From positions 1,684,001-1,748,000 of the forward strand of contig NZ_CP049905.1 in assembly GCF_011305535.1 (NCBI RefSeq): a DNA stretch of 64,000 nt, read 5' to 3'. The stretch is from Diaphorobacter sp. HDW4B (GTDB lineage Bacteria; Pseudomonadota; Gammaproteobacteria; Burkholderiales; Burkholderiaceae_C). The notes beneath the pieces are model-generated. The model did not search any database. It worked only from the letters and a program-made list of their open reading frames with translations, and was not told the origin of the DNA. Positions within the stretch are counted from its first letter, which is position 1. Every line of letters starts with the position of its first letter. Below are positions 60,341 through 64,000 of the stretch, piece by piece. The position numbers and the translations under genes were made by a program.

Positions 60341-62350
60341 TCAAGGAGCGGTCCACACGTAGTACACCGGGCCTTCGTAGCTGAAGTCCTTGTATTCGGA
60401 GATCACGAAGTCGCGCTCGGACGCGTTCACCGTATAGAAATGCGCACCTGTGCGGCTGTTGTAGAAGCGATAGATGGGCGTTGAGCCATTGCCCGCGCTG
60501 GTCTGTGCATACCAGACCGGACCTTCCAGACGGAAAGCAGGATAGGTCTGAACGACGAAGTCACGTTCGCCTGCGCTGATGGTGTAGAAATGCGCGCCCG
60601 ACTGCGAGTTGTAGAAGCGGTAGACAGCATCCTTGCCAGCAGTCGCTGCAGCATAGGCATAGAAAGCCACGTTTTCGTACTGGAAGTCGGGGTAGGTCTG
60701 AATGACGAAGTCACGCTCGCTTGCGCTCACGGTGTAGAAATGCGCCCCCGACCGGATGTTGTAGAAGCGGTAGACGGCAGAGCGCGTGGTCGTCGCGGCA
60801 CCTGTGCCCGGAGTGGTGGTGGTGCCTCCTGTGCCCGCACCGGTACCTGTGCCAGTGCCGGTGCCCGTCCCTGTATCCACCGGCGCGTCCAGCCACTTCT
60901 TCATTGCCGGATAGAGCGCATCCATGCGCGAATAGTTGGTGTAGGCCTGGCTGGCAAAGCACGAACCCGTGCCGCTGGAGAGAATGCCCGTCAACTCGCC
61001 GTTGTAGAACAGGCCGGAGCCGCTGCTTCCGCTCTCGGTCGTGCCCTGAGACCACTTCACGCGGTAATAAGTGCCCGTCATTGAGGTGGCACTCGAGCTC
61101 ACGCAACTCACGCTGTCCGAATCGCCGAGCGTGCAGGTCGCGGCGCCGTCGATTGCGCCAGTGCTGAGCTTGAGCAGGTCACCGCGAGGATGGTGAATGC
61201 CGACCACCGCGCTGCTGCGGCTCAGCGTGCTGGCGTTCCATCCGGCAAACACGGCACCCGCAGGCGGCGTATCGTTCAGGCGCAGCAATGTGGCGTCCGG
61301 CGACGCCGAGCTGTACATCAGCGTTGCACCGTTCTTCAGAATGCGCGATGCCGCAGACAAGGTGCCCGCGTTGCAGGTCGGCGAGCGGTAGAACCAATAG
61401 GTCTGCAGGGTCGATGCCACCGTCTGCGTGCTGATGCAGTGTTGGGCCGTCAGAAAATAAGGCGTGGCGCTCTTGGCTGTGTCGCTGACCAGCGTTCCCG
61501 TGCAGGCATAGGCTCCGTCGGGCTCCACAAAGATCATGCGCGCGACCGCGTTGCGCTGCGTGGCGTAGGTGTCGAAGCAGGTGGCGTCGCTCTCGCAGTA
61601 CGCCGCCTCGCCGATCTTGGTCAGATCCTGCGCCGTCTCGCTGTCCGCCACGGGGCGCGACAGTTCCTCAAAGAAATGCAGCACCGAAGGAACCGACACC
61701 TGCACCGAAGATGTCAGGGTGCCGGGCGGCAGTTCGATCTCCAGCGTCAGCTCGTCGGCATTCGTGCCCGGCGTCCACCAGGTGCGACCTGCGGCAGTCG
61801 TGTCACCCGCCAGACGATTGTTCTCGAGAATCTGCAGCACGCGCTGACCGGCAATCTCGAACACGTCATCGGGTGCGTCCTGCGAGTACACACGCAACAG
61901 CGCGCTGCCCGGCAGCTTGTCGATCAATACGCCAAGGCGCATGCCCAGCGCACCGGGTGATTCAAAACTCAATGCGGCCACCCGACCACCGCGCGCGGAG
62001 GTCTGCCACTTCAGCACGGCCTGTGTCTGGTTGGCATTGGCGGTGGTCGCGCTCGCGCGTTGAGCGCCCACTTGCGTGACGCCTTCGCGCTTGACGCTGG
62101 CACTCTTTTCAAGCCCGCCCCACTCGCCCAGATGGATGATGGACGGCGCGATCTGCGCAATCGGCGCGGCCGCTGCGCGCTTCAGGCGCACAAACTCCTC
62201 GGGCGTATCGGCTGGTTGCACCATGGCTGGTGCACGCAACACATTCGGCGCAGTGGACTGAGCATGGGCCGCGCCCATGGTCGTCAACAAAGCACCCAGA
62301 GCCACTGCACGCCCCACCGCGCGCAGTCCATGCATGAGTTCGTTATGCAT
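60341..62350 (-). CDS. Secreted trypsin-like serine protease with DUF5648 repeats (paralog 2)
   Basis: 669 residues. Signal peptide LRAVGRAVALGALLTTMGAA ending AHAQ (about 31). The pro-region (RAPAMVQPADTPEEFVRLKR) and the protease domain run parallel to paralog 1: FLTAQHCIS (histidine preceded by Gln rather than Asn), SPDATLLRLND and TESGSSGSGLF. A Gly-Thr tract (about 500-520) links to three DUF5648 units, VYRFYNIRSGAHFYT, VYRFYNSQSGAHFYT and IYRFYNSRTGAHFYT, more regular than those of paralog 1. The start at 62350 has GAGGAAAAG upstream. Paralog 3 lies 102 bases upstream. Confidence 0.9.
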   Translation of the reverse strand: MHNELMHGLRAVGRAVALGALLTTMGAAHAQSTAPNVLRAPAMVQPADTPEEFVRLKRAAAAPIAQIAPSIIHLGEWGGLEKSASVKREGVTQVGAQRASATTANANQTQAVLKWQTSARGGRVAALSFESPGALGMRLGVLIDKLPGSALLRVYSQDAPDDVFEIAGQRVLQILENNRLAGDTTAAGRTWWTPGTNADELTLEIELPPGTLTSSVQVSVPSVLHFFEELSRPVADSETAQDLTKIGEAAYCESDATCFDTYATQRNAVARMIFVEPDGAYACTGTLVSDTAKSATPYFLTAQHCISTQTVASTLQTYWFYRSPTCNAGTLSAASRILKNGATLMYSSASPDATLLRLNDTPPAGAVFAGWNASTLSRSSAVVGIHHPRGDLLKLSTGAIDGAATCTLGDSDSVSCVSSSATSMTGTYYRVKWSQGTTESGSSGSGLFYNGELTGILSSGTGSCFASQAYTNYSRMDALYPAMKKWLDAPVDTGTGTGTGTGTGAGTGGTTTTPGTGAATTTRSAVYRFYNIRSGAHFYTVSASERDFVIQTYPDFQYENVAFYAYAAATAGKDAVYRFYNSQSGAHFYTISAGERDFVVQTYPAFRLEGPVWYAQTSAGNGSTPIYRFYNSRTGAHFYTVNASERDFVISEYKDFSYEGPVYYVWTAP

Positions 62351-62452
62351 TTTCTTTTCCTCGTCTTTTTTCTCTTGCAGCAGTTGTCCCAGCCACTGCC
62401 GTCCAATCACATGACCCACCAGCCTCGCGCGAAGCTGGCGAGCATCAGGGCA

Positions 62453-63991
62453 TCACGGGTTCAGCCACTGCTTGAGCTTGGACTGATATGACACGTCGAA
62501 TCGGCCATAGAAATCGGTGCCATTGGGGGTCGTGCATGATGCGCGTCCTGCATAGAGCTGGCCGCTCACATAGCGTTGCGAGCCGATGGTGTGGAAGATC
62601 GACGAGCCGCTGCTGCCGCCTTCGGTTGTGCCCTGCTGCCACAAGATTTCATAGAAAGCCGCAGCCGCCGAGTTGGAGGACTTGCAGTCATCCGTGTCAC
62701 AGATGCCGAAGCCCTTCACCGTGCCCTGGCTCCATTTCTGCAGATCGCCATCTGGATGGTGAATGCCGACCACGCTGGTGCCGCTGCTCAAAGCGCCACC
62801 GTAATAGGTCCCGGCATAGACCACGCCCGATGGAGGCGCTTCGTTGAGCTGCAGGAACGACACATCGGTATTGGACGTCGCATACAGCAGCGTTGCGCCC
62901 TTGCTCAGTCGCTGCACGCCAGAACTGGCCGTCCCCGAATTGCAGGCAGTCGTGCGATAGAACCAGTCGGTAGTCAGCGACGAGGCCTCCGCCTGGGTCG
63001 AGATGCAGTGGTTGGCCGTGAGGAAGTACGGCGTGCCACTCGATTTGGCATCATTCAACAACGTGCCGGTGCACTGGTAGGTGACACCATTGCTTTTCAC
63101 GAAACGCATGTACGCGACCGAACGTGCCTGATTGAGATAGTCGGGCTGGCACATCATGTCGATATTGCACGAACCAGCAGTGGCCTTGGCTTGCACCGCC
63201 TGATCCAGTTGCTCGACACTCAATGTGAGATGAGAAAGTCGTGGCACGGAAAACTGCACCTGGGCCGCATCGGCGTTGGCAGAGATTTCCACTTCCAGAA
63301 TGGTCTGCGCGCCACCGAATTCCGGGCTCCAGTACGTGTGCGCAGTCACGTCGTCCGCACCGCTGTCCAGCAGTTGCTGTGCCTGAGCCTGCAATTCCTG
63401 AGCCGTCACCTGAACCGCCTCGCCACCCGCCGCACCGTAGAAACGCAGCACAGCATCGACAGGCAATTGACGCACCAGCACCCCCAGACGCACACCCTGC
63501 GCGCTGGGAGAGTCGAACGCCACAGCGGCAATGCGCGAACCGCTGGACGAGGTCTTCCACTTCAATTGCGCGGACATGGTTGCCATCGTGGAGGTCTGCC
63601 CCACATCCCGCGCCACCCCGATCTGCACTGGCGTGCCGGGCTTGGGGTCGAGCGCCGCTGCCAAGGTGCTCTGCTTGAGCGTCGCACCGGGAGCCGTCAG
63701 GCTGATCTTCTGAATGGACTGCGCAGCGGCCTGACCGCGCACGGCGATGTCCGACTTGGATACCTGCACCACACTGCTGCTCTTGGTCAACGGATCGTAA
63801 GGCTCGATGCGCTCGGCCAGATTGGACTGAACCGGCTTGGTCGGATCGGTAGTGCCGGTACCGGTACCCGTGCCGGTCCCGGTGTCCGTTCCACTGCCGC
63901 TGTCGTTGCTGCTGCCGCTTCCGCCACCGCAGCCTGCAATGACCAGCGCCATGCTGCCCGCCAGCCACCATGCCTTGGAATGTTTCCTCAT
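62453..63991 (-). CDS. Trypsin-like serine protease lipoprotein without DUF5648 (paralog 3)
   Basis: 512 residues. Lipoprotein signal peptide with lipobox VIAGC (Cys about 21) followed by a GGGSGSSNDSGSG linker and a Gly-Thr tract (to about 48). The pro-region and protease match paralogs 1 and 2: FLTANHCIS, NTDVSFLQLNE (Asp) and TEGGSSGSSIF. It ends soon after the catalytic domain (YQSKLKQWLNP), at the point where the paralogs continue into DUF5648. So this copy is probably anchored in the envelope while the others are released. Confidence 0.88.
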   Translation of the reverse strand: MRKHSKAWWLAGSMALVIAGCGGGSGSSNDSGSGTDTGTGTGTGTGTTDPTKPVQSNLAERIEPYDPLTKSSSVVQVSKSDIAVRGQAAAQSIQKISLTAPGATLKQSTLAAALDPKPGTPVQIGVARDVGQTSTMATMSAQLKWKTSSSGSRIAAVAFDSPSAQGVRLGVLVRQLPVDAVLRFYGAAGGEAVQVTAQELQAQAQQLLDSGADDVTAHTYWSPEFGGAQTILEVEISANADAAQVQFSVPRLSHLTLSVEQLDQAVQAKATAGSCNIDMMCQPDYLNQARSVAYMRFVKSNGVTYQCTGTLLNDAKSSGTPYFLTANHCISTQAEASSLTTDWFYRTTACNSGTASSGVQRLSKGATLLYATSNTDVSFLQLNEAPPSGVVYAGTYYGGALSSGTSVVGIHHPDGDLQKWSQGTVKGFGICDTDDCKSSNSAAAAFYEILWQQGTTEGGSSGSSIFHTIGSQRYVSGQLYAGRASCTTPNGTDFYGRFDVSYQSKLKQWLNP

Positions 63992-64000
63992 TGCCTACTC

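Noticed and set aside
1-64000. CRISPR arrays, tRNA or rRNA genes, insertion sequences, prophage or integrase genes
   Set aside because: None seen on reading both strands; no regularly spaced repeats, no cloverleaf-like sequences, no transposase or integrase motifs.

Overview
The window is a GC-rich bacterial chromosome segment. Its gene content (multifunctional cca with an HD domain, trxC, ttcA, folB, a DUF2905 protein, an NDUFAF7-type methyltransferase, a PxpB-PxpC fusion) and the style of its intergenic repeats point to Burkholderiales, most likely Comamonadaceae. The genus cannot be fixed from the sequence alone. About 50 protein genes are packed tightly, many with 1-4 base start/stop overlaps. 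I found no tRNA, rRNA, insertion sequence, prophage or CRISPR array.

Layout. 1-5.3 kb: the start of a lytic transglycosylase gene, 5-formyl-THF cyclo-ligase, queC, a glutathione S-transferase, cca with a small CxxC protein, and trxC. 5.4-10.4 kb: a trehalose operon (otsB, a GH15 enzyme, otsA) running into a ROK-family gene on the other strand. 10.4-13.1 kb (minus): ppk2, a DUF2905 protein and a methyltransferase. 13.1-20.8 kb (plus): a FolM-like reductase with folB, an LTA-synthase-like sulfatase, ttcA, a DUF4136 lipoprotein, a DUF2501 protein, a histidine phosphatase and a D-threonine aldolase-like enzyme. 20.8-32.9 kb (minus): a seven-gene operon encoding SWIM zinc finger, DUF5691, MoxR AAA+ ATPase, HSP90-like ATPase, TPR-like, DUF5682 and VWA proteins. 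It resembles an expanded E. coli yehLMPQ locus and is functionally uncharacterised. 33.1-34.9 kb: a fusion of a sterol-desaturase/alkylglycerol-monooxygenase-like domain with a YhhN (lysoplasmalogenase) domain.

34.9-39.6 kb is a magnesium-transport locus. A good sigma-70 promoter is followed by a long leader with several small ORFs, then a small protein resembling an MgtE N-domain, mgtA and mgtC. One leader ORF begins MDPDP, like the Mg-sensing MgtL leader peptide of enterobacteria. The ribosome-binding sites of that ORF and of the next gene can each be sequestered by perfect inverted repeats. I consider this the strongest candidate for an undescribed regulatory system.

39.6-43.2 kb: an orphan secreted protein, ruvB and a GntR/FCD regulator. 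43.3-50.1 kb: a pyroglutamate operon with two paired operator palindromes in front (DUF969, DUF979, pcp, pxpA, pxpBC fusion, biotin carboxylase-BCCP). 50.2-57.7 kb: an NTF2-like protein, a GST, and a second chaperone-type operon (DUF2760, Hsp70-like, unknown, Hsp70-like with a long C-terminal extension). 58-64 kb (minus): three tandem paralogous secreted trypsin-like proteases, two of them ending in DUF5648 repeats.

Dispersed repeats occur only in gaps between convergent genes, and in every such gap longer than 150 bp. One ~230 bp family, present twice, keeps its hairpins through compensatory base changes.
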